A stretch of DNA of 11,374 bases, taken from the NCBI GenBank assembly GCA_023135745.1, contig JAGLSM010000027.1, forward strand, positions 1-11,374. Direction: 5' to 3'. The translations under genes were made by a program, and so were the position numbers. The DNA is from Spirochaetota bacterium (GTDB lineage: Bacteria; Spirochaetota; JAGLSM01). This document shows positions 1 to 6,242 of this stretch, one piece after another (positions within the stretch are counted from its first letter, which is position 1; every line of letters begins with the position of its first letter). Below the pieces are notes generated by a model that saw only the letters and a list, made by a program, of their open reading frames with translations, was not told where the DNA came from and did not search any database.

Positions 1-789
1 CTGGAAATATTTAATTCCGCAATTAAAACTGATTGGTTTCATCTGGATGTGAATCTAATAATGAAGTGGCTATGGGACTTAAAAACTAAAGGTATGAGTT
101 CTTCTTCAATTGCACGTCACCTTGTATCGGTCAGGCAGTTTTACAAGTATCTCATGATTGAGAAAATAATTGAAAAAGATCCAACGGAGCATCTGGAAAA
201 TCCAAAAATGGATAGAAAGCTTCCTGAGTTTTTAACAGAGGATGAGGTTGAAAAATTAATAGCTCATCCCGATGAGAAAAAGCCGCTTGGTTTTAGAAAC
301 AAAACGATGTTTGAAATGCTTTATTCCTGCGGCCTTCGCATATCAGAACTTACAGGTCTAAAACGAATGGACATTGATTTTCAGAACGGATTTGTGACAG
401 TATTAGGCAAAGGCGGCAAGCAGAGGATTATTCCGATGGGGGAACGAGCTATTAATTTGATGAAGGACTATCTTGCTTTAATTAGACCAGGCCTTATTAA
501 AGGCAAAATGACAGAAAATGTGTTTCTTAATCGGCATGGGAATAGTATTTCAAGAGTAGGGTGCTGGAAGGTATTAAAAAAAAATGCGATAGAAGCAGGT
601 ATCAAAAAAAACATAAGTCCTCATGTTCTAAGACATTCGTTTGCGACGCATCTTCTGCAAAACGGCGCCGACCTTAGAAGTCTGCAGGAAATGCTGGGTC
701 ACTCGGATATAACCACTACACAGATATATACTCACCTGACACGGGATTTTCTCAAAGAAATACATAGTAAATATCATCCATTAGGATAG
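1..789 (+). CDS. xerD: Site-specific tyrosine recombinase XerD (5' end outside window)
   Basis: This is a tyrosine recombinase that, with XerC, would resolve chromosome dimers at dif. The frame is open from base 1, so the gene is cut by the window edge; the GTG at 49 is internal. Numbered from that GTG, the full catalytic set is visible: R97 (CGLRISEL), K121 (GKGGK), H192 and R195 (HVLRHSF), H218 (LGHSD) and nucleophile Y227 (TTQIYTHL). The R-to-Y spacing of 130 is close to the 131 of E. coli XerD (R148 to Y279), which implies about 35 residues are missing upstream. The first visible residues (to about 40) are the end of the SAM-like core-binding domain. The C-terminus (GADLR..LGHSDITTTQIYTHLTRDFLKEIHSKYHP) is XerD-like rather than XerC-like. 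A phage or integron integrase is less likely given the length and this tail. The stop TAG at 787 lies 1 base from the end of the convergent gene. Confidence 0.9.
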   Translation: MEIFNSAIKTDWFHLDVNLIMKWLWDLKTKGMSSSSIARHLVSVRQFYKYLMIEKIIEKDPTEHLENPKMDRKLPEFLTEDEVEKLIAHPDEKKPLGFRNKTMFEMLYSCGLRISELTGLKRMDIDFQNGFVTVLGKGGKQRIIPMGERAINLMKDYLALIRPGLIKGKMTENVFLNRHGNSISRVGCWKVLKKNAIEAGIKKNISPHVLRHSFATHLLQNGADLRSLQEMLGHSDITTTQIYTHLTRDFLKEIHSKYHPLG

Positions 790-790
790 A

Positions 791-1447
791 TTAGTTGTCA
801 TCCTTTCTTGTTCCATAGATTTTTACAATGTCCGGTTTTTCAGTGCAGAAATAATGAATCCATAGATGAATATGTGTAAAGGCAGCTAAAATCAATCCCG
901 CTCGGGATGCCAGCGCAATAGGTATGAAATAGATAAATAGTACTGCAAATAAATACATACCATTATAGGTAAACCTATAGATTCCTTTTCTCACAAATTT
1001 CTTATGTTTGTAGCTTTCATCAAAATGGTCCTTACCAAAGGCTCTGTTTATACCGAAATACTTTATTACAGAAAAAAAGGCATAATGACATGGGATGGCT
1101 AGAACAGCAATAATTATAATCCTTAAGCTTGCAGATATATTTATGCTTTCTTTGTTTATAATTGAGACAATTATAATTGAGGCAATCCTTAGAAACGAAA
1201 GCAGAATAAAACCTATTTTATAATATAAAAATCCATGTTTGAATTTATGTGATATTTTTTTTGTATGGAGTTCAATTCGCCAGATAAAAGCAACAAAAAG
1301 CTGGTGCAGAAGAGAAGCTGATACGGATAAAACCATGGCCACTTTAAGTTTTGGTACAGCATCTTTATAAACGGTTAATATTAGAAAAAGAAAAAATGCG
1401 CTGTAGATTGTCTGAAAAATTTGACCTTCCAGGATTTTACGTACCAT
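791..1447 (-). CDS. Integral membrane methyltransferase-like protein (PEMT/ICMT-type fold)
   Basis: This is a 218-residue membrane protein with about six hydrophobic segments (roughly residues 10-27, 35-56, 75-97, 107-128, 160-180, 183-200). The C-terminal third resembles phospholipid methyltransferases and isoprenylcysteine methyltransferases: GIYRFTYNGMY at 155-165, then two membrane segments, then CTEKPD at 201-206 followed by IYG. In those families the first motif, usually ending Pro-Met-Tyr, and a later Glu-containing motif form the S-adenosylmethionine pocket. By that logic it could methylate a lipid or an isoprenoid-like substrate, but substrate and activity are inference. The usual Pro is Gly here (NGMY). 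No Shine-Dalgarno sequence precedes the ATG. An extended -10-like TGCTACAAT ends only 6 bases upstream, so the message may be leaderless. It converges on xerD with a 1-base gap. Confidence 0.6.
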   Translation of the reverse strand: MVRKILEGQIFQTIYSAFFLFLILTVYKDAVPKLKVAMVLSVSASLLHQLFVAFIWRIELHTKKISHKFKHGFLYYKIGFILLSFLRIASIIIVSIINKESINISASLRIIIIAVLAIPCHYAFFSVIKYFGINRAFGKDHFDESYKHKKFVRKGIYRFTYNGMYLFAVLFIYFIPIALASRAGLILAAFTHIHLWIHYFCTEKPDIVKIYGTRKDDN

Positions 1448-1453
1448 ATCTTT

Positions 1454-1462
1454 ATTGTAGCA
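1454..1462 (-). promoter_or_regulatory. Candidate extended -10 promoter for the membrane methyltransferase-like gene
   Basis: Read on the minus strand, TGCTACAAT matches an extended -10 (TGnTATAAT with one mismatch). No good -35 is visible. The -10 hexamer ends 6 bases before the ATG at 1447, so initiation about 7 bases downstream would start at or next to the ATG. This is a motif match only. Confidence 0.3.
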
Positions 1463-1614
1463 GTAGAGATATGAAAAATAAAAGAAAAAAATTAAATTCA
1501 GTGATTGTTTTTTATATATGTTGTTGTAAACTAGTGAAATATACCAACAGGGATTGATTTTGTCATTCAGACGCTTTGCTACCTAATGTCAATCATAACC
1601 AGGCATACACTTAT

Positions 1615-1634
1615 CCCAATATTTTCAATATGGG
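1615..1634 (+). promoter_or_regulatory. Small hairpin upstream of the Tyr/Arg repeat gene
   Basis: CCCA(A)TATT, a 3-base TTC loop, then AATATGGG form an eight-pair stem with one bulged A. It ends 12 bases before the AAGGAG ribosome-binding site of the 1660 gene. It may be a leader hairpin that affects translation or mRNA stability. No T-run follows, so it is not a terminator. It may also be chance in AT-rich DNA. Confidence 0.3.
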
Positions 1635-1659
1635 AAGGTATATAAAAAGGAGAGATGCA

Positions 1660-2430
1660 ATGAAAATTAGATTTATTATTTTAGTTTTAGTTTCGTTTTT
1701 CTCAGTTTCCATTTTTACGGAGGCTAGACCATTTTTGAAACATAAACGGAAGTTTAGACGAAGAACCTACAATAGAAAATTTGGAAAGCTTTCCATTAGA
1801 AATCGGCGTATCAGACATAGAAGGTATCATAGAAGATACAAATTCAGAAATGGAAGGTTTTACAGGAAAGGCCGTGCATATACTTACAGGAACGGCCGGT
1901 ATTACAGGGATGCGAGACGATATAGAAACGGCCGGTATTATTATAGAGGCAGATGGTATAGATCTATCAGACATGGAAGATACCTTCTTGGAGGAGCGTA
2001 CTACTATTATTACAACGGAAGATACTATAGAGATTATAGAAGGTACAGGAACGGACGTTACTATTACAACGGGATATGGTATATCTACCGGGATGGACGT
2101 TACTACTACAACGGGGCTTATTACTACTACCACAATGGAAGGTATTATCTTGAGATTGATATAGATTATGACTATGATGACAGGTACATAAACGAAGAGG
2201 ATGATGTTTATGACTATGATGATGACCGTGATCAGGTAGCTTTAAAGAAGAATCGCGGAGTAAAAGGCAGAATATACTACATAAATAAACGATACAATGA
2301 CAATGACGGGATTTGGACTTACTACTATAGTGCGTTCAGACCCGGCAAGTACAAGGTGAGCGGCCCGCATAGGCTAAAGTATGCAAAAAGAAGGGTAAGG
2401 CGCCTAAACCGAATAAATGATGATGATTAG
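1660..2430 (+). CDS. Secreted Tyr/Arg/Gly-rich NGRYY-repeat protein
   Basis: The function is not recognised. I place the start at the ATG at 1660, not the upstream in-frame ATG at 1576. AAGGAG lies 7 bases before it, and the protein then begins with a clean signal peptide (MKIRFIILVLVSFFSVSIFTEA, likely cut after A22). The 256-residue product has an Arg-rich stretch (24-61), then eight copies of an NGRYY-like motif with Gly at 65, 79, 91, 106, 120, 132, 146 and 160 (period 12-15), with GRWY, NGIWY and GGAYYYY half-units between. Residues 76-116 and 117-156 are an imperfect tandem duplication. An acidic Asp/Tyr stretch follows (164-191), then a basic tail ending in DDD. Asn-Gly turns before aromatic strands suggest repeated beta-hairpins. 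A surface, matrix or polyanion-binding role is possible but is inference. There is no membrane anchor. An intrinsic terminator follows directly, so it is probably monocistronic. Confidence 0.8.
   Translation: MKIRFIILVLVSFFSVSIFTEARPFLKHKRKFRRRTYNRKFGKLSIRNRRIRHRRYHRRYKFRNGRFYRKGRAYTYRNGRYYRDARRYRNGRYYYRGRWYRSIRHGRYLLGGAYYYYYNGRYYRDYRRYRNGRYYYNGIWYIYRDGRYYYNGAYYYYHNGRYYLEIDIDYDYDDRYINEEDDVYDYDDDRDQVALKKNRGVKGRIYYINKRYNDNDGIWTYYYSAFRPGKYKVSGPHRLKYAKRRVRRLNRINDDD
1885..2127 (+). repeat. Internal tandem duplication within the Tyr/Arg repeat protein (two units of about 41 residues)
   Basis: Unit 1 (1885-2007, residues 76-116) and unit 2 (2008-2127, residues 117-156) align along their length. Each has NGRYYRD-x-RRYRNGRYYY, then an x-G-x-WY unit, then a GRY unit and a G-AYYYY unit. 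Unit 2 is one residue shorter, between the WY motif and the third GRY. Synonymous codons differ widely between copies (for example NGR as aacggccgg versus aacggaaga), so the duplication is not recent. Confidence 0.75.
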
Positions 2431-2435
2431 GTAAT

Positions 2436-2468
2436 AAAAAAGGCCGCCTATTTGGGTGGCCTTTTTTT
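2436..2468 (+). terminator. Intrinsic terminator after the Tyr/Arg repeat gene
   Basis: GGCCGCC (2442-2448) pairs with GGTGGCC (2455-2461), including one G-T wobble, around a short loop. A run of seven Ts follows (2462-2468), and the six upstream As can extend the stem. It starts 5 bases after the stop codon at 2430. It separates this gene from lnt. The flanking A-tract may also let it act on minus-strand transcripts. Confidence 0.9.
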
Positions 2469-2497
2469 GTAAAGCACCTCCGACCCCAAGTAGAAAC

Positions 2498-2526
2498 TTG
2501 ACGAGTATTACTTCTGCACGTATCTT
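2498..2526 (+). promoter_or_regulatory. Candidate sigma-70-type promoter for lnt
   Basis: TTGACG (2498-2503, 5 of 6 to TTGACA), a 17-base spacer and TATCTT (2521-2526, 4 of 6 to TATAAT). It lies between the terminator at 2436-2468 and lnt. It would give a leader of about 25 bases carrying GAGGG at 2544-2548. Confidence 0.45.
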
Positions 2527-2557
2527 TTAAGCCAATATAATTTGAGGGCGTGTAATT

Positions 2558-4237
2558 ATGGGCAGACTTTCGCAGTTTATATCTCTTTTAACAGGTCAAA
2601 AAAAAGGCAGGAAATTTTTACCGGGGCTTATTCTTTCTGCCTTTGGCGGATTTTTACTTTCTCTATCCTTTCCATTGGCTGATATTTTTCCGCTTGCATG
2701 GATAAGTCTCTCTTTTATTATTATACCGGTTTACGGGGCGAGTGTTAAAACCTCCTGGTTTTACGGGTTTGTATCAGGTATGACCTTCTGGCTGTTTTTT
2801 GCTTCGTGGATGAGTACCTTCCACTCACTTTCGCTTGTAACAGCAATTCCATATCTTTCCATATATTTTTCACTTCCATTTTTAATTCTGAATGCATGGA
2901 ACAGAATCACTAAAGGAAGATTCAGGTATCTGCGGCCGCTTGTTTTTTCAATAGCCTGGATTGGTTTTGAGTATCTGCGTTGTACAGGGTTTCTTGCTTT
3001 TACCTGGGGAGTCGTAGGTTATTCACAGTATCGATTTCTCCCGGTAATTCAGATTGCCGATATATTCGGGGTCTGGGGTGTTTCATTCCTTGTAGTTTTT
3101 ATTAATGCGAGTCTTGCCGAATTAATTATTTTTATAAATGAAAAAGGTTACACAAAGAAGGATTTGATAAAAAAAATTGCTCCTGCGGCAATAATGCTCT
3201 TTGTTGCAGTAGTTTACGGCTTTTTAATGCTTTCACAACAGAAACCAAAACCTACATATAAAATAGCGCTTGTTCAGCCTGATGTTGATCCTGCCGCTCA
3301 CTGGCAGTCGAGAAGTATTGCTGAAAAAACCATGGAAAAAATAGAAACCTTTTCAAAATATGCCGCTGATCAGGGTGTTGATTTAATTATCTGGTCAGAG
3401 ACTCTAATGGCAAGAAAGGCCATGTTTTTTTACAAGTATTATAAAGATGCTCCTGGTGATAATTTTTACAGAAAAATGGGAGAATGGTTTCGGAATCTTC
3501 CGGAAAAACTAAAAACTGATATGCTTCTGACTGCTCCACATAAAATCTGGGTCGATAAAACAAATGAATATGGCAAGATGATTAAAAAGTCTTATTCGTT
3601 TAACTCCGCTTTTTATATAAATAAAAAAGGAGTTTTACTGGATAGATATGACAAGATTCATCTTGTCCCATTTGGTGAATGGTTTCCATATAAGAAGGAG
3701 CTGCCTTTTATGGCAAGGCTCCTCGCAAAAACTATCGCAAGTGATTTTACACCCGGCAAAAGGTATGTTGTTTTTAAATCAAAAAAGGCCAGGTTCGCGG
3801 CTGTAATATGTTTTGAAGATATTTTTGGTTATTTATGCAGGAAATTTGTATTATACGGAGCAGATTTTCTTATAAATACAACCAATGATTACTGGTCCAG
3901 AAGTATAGCCTCTCAGGAGCAGCATTTTGCTATGGCTGTTTTAAGGGCGGTTGAAAACAGACGGTACATGGTGCGCGCGGCAAATACAGGTGTTTCCTGT
4001 ATTATTGACGCGTGGGGAAGGGTTGAATCAAGACTGGAGAATCATCAGCAGAGTGTATTAATTGGAAAGATTCCCCTATTAAGGGATAAGGCCAAACCTC
4101 TTTATACTCATTGGGGAGACTGGTTTGCCTTATTATCATTATATGCTTTGCTAATTCTTGTTTTATTTGAATTGGGATATGGTGTAAGGATACTCACAAA
4201 GAAATTCATAAAAAAATTCGCAAATAAAAACAGGTGA
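2558..4237 (+). CDS. lnt: Apolipoprotein N-acyltransferase
   Basis: This is an inner-membrane enzyme that transfers an acyl chain from a phospholipid to the N-terminal Cys of diacylated lipoproteins, the last step of lipoprotein maturation. The N-terminal half (to about 226) has multiple membrane segments, and one more lies at about 523-542. The periplasmic nitrilase-like domain starts at IALVQPDVDPAAHW (236-249). The catalytic triad is visible: E281 (IIWSET), K366 (RYDKIHLVPFGEWFP) and C418 (AVICFED). E374 and NTTNDYWS (440-447) also fit the family. The K-to-C spacing (52) equals that of E. coli Lnt (K335, C387), while E-to-K is 85 against 68, so about 17 extra residues lie in the loop between them. 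At 559 residues it is somewhat longer than E. coli Lnt (512). GAGGG lies 9 bases before the ATG. It runs tail-to-tail into the 4241 gene with a 3-base gap. Confidence 0.95.
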   Translation: MGRLSQFISLLTGQKKGRKFLPGLILSAFGGFLLSLSFPLADIFPLAWISLSFIIIPVYGASVKTSWFYGFVSGMTFWLFFASWMSTFHSLSLVTAIPYLSIYFSLPFLILNAWNRITKGRFRYLRPLVFSIAWIGFEYLRCTGFLAFTWGVVGYSQYRFLPVIQIADIFGVWGVSFLVVFINASLAELIIFINEKGYTKKDLIKKIAPAAIMLFVAVVYGFLMLSQQKPKPTYKIALVQPDVDPAAHWQSRSIAEKTMEKIETFSKYAADQGVDLIIWSETLMARKAMFFYKYYKDAPGDNFYRKMGEWFRNLPEKLKTDMLLTAPHKIWVDKTNEYGKMIKKSYSFNSAFYINKKGVLLDRYDKIHLVPFGEWFPYKKELPFMARLLAKTIASDFTPGKRYVVFKSKKARFAAVICFEDIFGYLCRKFVLYGADFLINTTNDYWSRSIASQEQHFAMAVLRAVENRRYMVRAANTGVSCIIDAWGRVESRLENHQQSVLIGKIPLLRDKAKPLYTHWGDWFALLSLYALLILVLFELGYGVRILTKKFIKKFANKNR

Positions 4238-4240
4238 TAG

Positions 4241-6160
4241 CTATTTCTCAAAATATTTTTTTATAGAGAGCAGTTTTTTATTGCCGGGAAAAAAACGCAA
4301 GGCTTCCATCAGAATTTTTTTTGAATAATCACGTTTTCCTTTTTGAAGAAGAGTAATGGTATAGTTAGCATAAAATACGCTGAGGTTTTTTTTAATTTCA
4401 GTGTCATTATGAAATATTTTAAGGGCTTTTTTATAAATACCAATTGCTTTTTCGTATAGACCATTTCTAAAAGATATAACTCCATGATTAAATAATATCA
4501 TTCTGTATAGTTTCATGACTTTTTTATTATGCTTTTTATCCATGTTCAGTATTTTTACTGCAATATTTTCTGCTTCAATGTAATTGCCTCTCGACATTAG
4601 GGTATAAGCTTTTTGAATGGTCATATTCACCATTTCAGTCAGGATCATTTTGTCATTATACTTTTTATAGTATTTAAGAGCCTCTCTTAGACCTTTACCA
4701 TTTTTATTGATTATTTCTTTTATCCAGTTTTGAATACTATAGGAAAGGTTGGATTTGAAAATTTTTGAATTCGGATATAAGTTGATAGCTTTTTTATAAA
4801 CGATATATGCTTTTTGATACTTTTTTATGTTTAAGAGAGTTCTGGCCCATTTATCAAGAAGGAATTGGCGGTTATTTCTCGCTGATCTTGATTCATTATA
4901 TTTTGGAATATTTTCATTAAAAAAATTGAAACCCTCTTTAAGACCTTTAGTTTTCATTATTTTTTTTGCGGCTTGTGTAATAAAATGAATTTTAAAGGAA
5001 TTGATTTTTTTAATTTTCCAGCGTCTTAGTCCTGAATCAAGAATGGCCGTCATTTTTCTAAAGTTGCCTTTTTTTAAATTTTGATCCGCCCAGTTGTAAT
5101 AATAAGATTCCATATATTTTAATATATTTGCTTTTCTTTTTGGGAGTTTGCTTATGAGTTCGCCCAGAAGGCTTATGCTTTTAGAGAACATTTTAAGGTT
5201 CGCGTATTTTTTTGCTGATTCGTGGTAGGCATGCTCCATGAGTCTTATTAATTTATCATTTCTTCCAAAGGCTGAAATACTGTCTTCAATAATCATCAGG
5301 CTCTTTCTGAAGTTATCTTTTTTTATTTCATCGCCTATCCAGTTCATCATGGAAGCGAAAAAACCTTTAACAGAGTCAGGATATTTAGGAAAAATTTTCA
5401 ATGCCTGTAAAAAAAAGCGGGCTGCTTCAGAGAAATTATTTTTATTCAGTTCAATTGAGCCTCGATTGTATAGAATGAGAGAGAGAAGCTTTGCATTTGT
5501 AATATAATAATGTCTTTTCCCTTTTCCTTTGTCTTTTATATATCCCCTGTGTTTGTCAAGCACTTTAGCAAATCTGTTTCTATAGGGATGAAAACCTAAT
5601 TTGTTGGTGGTTTCGACATCTATCCATTTATTGTTTATGTATATTTGAGAATAGACGTGACCGGGAACCAGAACTGCTCTGGTTTTATAATTATGTTTCA
5701 AAGCAATTATATTAAAAAGGATTGATGCTGAAACGCAGTTAAAATTCTTATGAGCTATCGCGTCTATTAGAGTTGTTCTTTCGGTTTGGTAGTTTTTCAG
5801 GAAGTATTTAAAAGTAAGTTCAAGTATTTTTCTGGCATTGTTATATCTGTTTAATTTTAATTTTTCTAATGATTTATTAAGATTGCTGAATTTTCTGTAA
5901 AATATATTTCTTATTATTTTCTGTGATTTTTTATCAGTAACGCCGGATGCTGTCAGTCCCGCCTTTATAAGACCGCGGGTGTTAATCCTTCCTGATGAAA
6001 TATCAAGGATAAGATTTTTCTCATAACGTGATTTATAGAGAATAAAAGAATGCGGTTTATAATGCTTATTAAAAATTATTGAGGAAGCTGATACCTGTAC
6101 TGAAATAAACAGGTAAAAAAAGAGTATAATTAAGTTTCTTTTTTTTAATAAAAACATCAT
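4241..6160 (-). CDS. Exported transglutaminase-like/TPR repeat protein
   Basis: I take the ATG at 6160 as start because AAGGA lies 5 bases upstream (8 bases from the next ATG at 6157). The frame's earlier ATG at 6187 has no ribosome-binding site. From 6160 the product (639 residues) opens with a signal peptide: KKR, a hydrophobic core, and VSA as likely cleavage at 25. Residues about 120-200 resemble a transglutaminase-like cysteine-protease fold, with the Cys-His-Asp set C142 (NFNCVSAS), H168 (VPGHVYSQIY) and D181 (KWIDVET). The remaining 400 or so residues are degenerate tetratricopeptide repeats, for example around NNFSEAARFFLQALKIFP and NGLYEKAIGIYKKALKIF. Such domains in bacteria cleave or cross-link peptides or serve as scaffolds; the target here is unknown. 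It lies downstream of the NhaC gene, 82 bases away, and may be co-transcribed. It is lysine- and asparagine-rich. Confidence 0.75.
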   Translation of the reverse strand: MMFLLKKRNLIILFFYLFISVQVSASSIIFNKHYKPHSFILYKSRYEKNLILDISSGRINTRGLIKAGLTASGVTDKKSQKIIRNIFYRKFSNLNKSLEKLKLNRYNNARKILELTFKYFLKNYQTERTTLIDAIAHKNFNCVSASILFNIIALKHNYKTRAVLVPGHVYSQIYINNKWIDVETTNKLGFHPYRNRFAKVLDKHRGYIKDKGKGKRHYYITNAKLLSLILYNRGSIELNKNNFSEAARFFLQALKIFPKYPDSVKGFFASMMNWIGDEIKKDNFRKSLMIIEDSISAFGRNDKLIRLMEHAYHESAKKYANLKMFSKSISLLGELISKLPKRKANILKYMESYYYNWADQNLKKGNFRKMTAILDSGLRRWKIKKINSFKIHFITQAAKKIMKTKGLKEGFNFFNENIPKYNESRSARNNRQFLLDKWARTLLNIKKYQKAYIVYKKAINLYPNSKIFKSNLSYSIQNWIKEIINKNGKGLREALKYYKKYNDKMILTEMVNMTIQKAYTLMSRGNYIEAENIAVKILNMDKKHNKKVMKLYRMILFNHGVISFRNGLYEKAIGIYKKALKIFHNDTEIKKNLSVFYANYTITLLQKGKRDYSKKILMEALRFFPGNKKLLSIKKYFEK

Positions 6161-6210
6161 GAAATTCCTTGAGTTCACTTTTAACATTTTTTAAATTATT
6201 GGTTCTTTCT

Positions 6211-6237
6211 AATAGTTACACCGTATTATGTAATATT
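6211..6237 (-). promoter_or_regulatory. AT-rich inverted repeat between the NhaC and transglutaminase/TPR genes
   Basis: On the minus strand AATATTACA (6237-6229) pairs with TGTAACTATT (6220-6211) around an 8-base loop, with one bulged base. The stem has nine pairs. No T-run follows, so it is not a standard terminator. It could be an operator, an RNA processing site or chance. Confidence 0.3.
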
Positions 6238-6242
6238 CAATC

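Noticed and set aside
1..789. XerD-type recombinase as a mark of a mobile element or integron
   Set aside because: The C-terminal sequence fits the housekeeping XerD, and no attachment site, transposase or phage gene lies nearby in the window.
1351..1557. Plus-strand 68-codon reading frame opposite the methyltransferase-like gene
   Set aside because: It lies half antisense to a better-supported gene, has no ribosome-binding site, and its composition is not protein-like.
1885..2127. CRISPR-like periodic repeats
   Set aside because: The repeats are coding, imperfect at DNA level, have no uniform spacers and are kept as protein motifs.
1702..2164. Long antisense and shifted-frame reading frames inside the Tyr/Arg repeat gene
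   Set aside because: These arise from the repetitive codons (tac, aac, gga) of the real gene. The frame used has a signal peptide, a ribosome-binding site and a terminator.
1660..2430. Choline-binding or glucan-binding repeat protein
   Set aside because: The aromatic NG turns look similar, but the GW signature and the 20-residue period of those repeats are missing.
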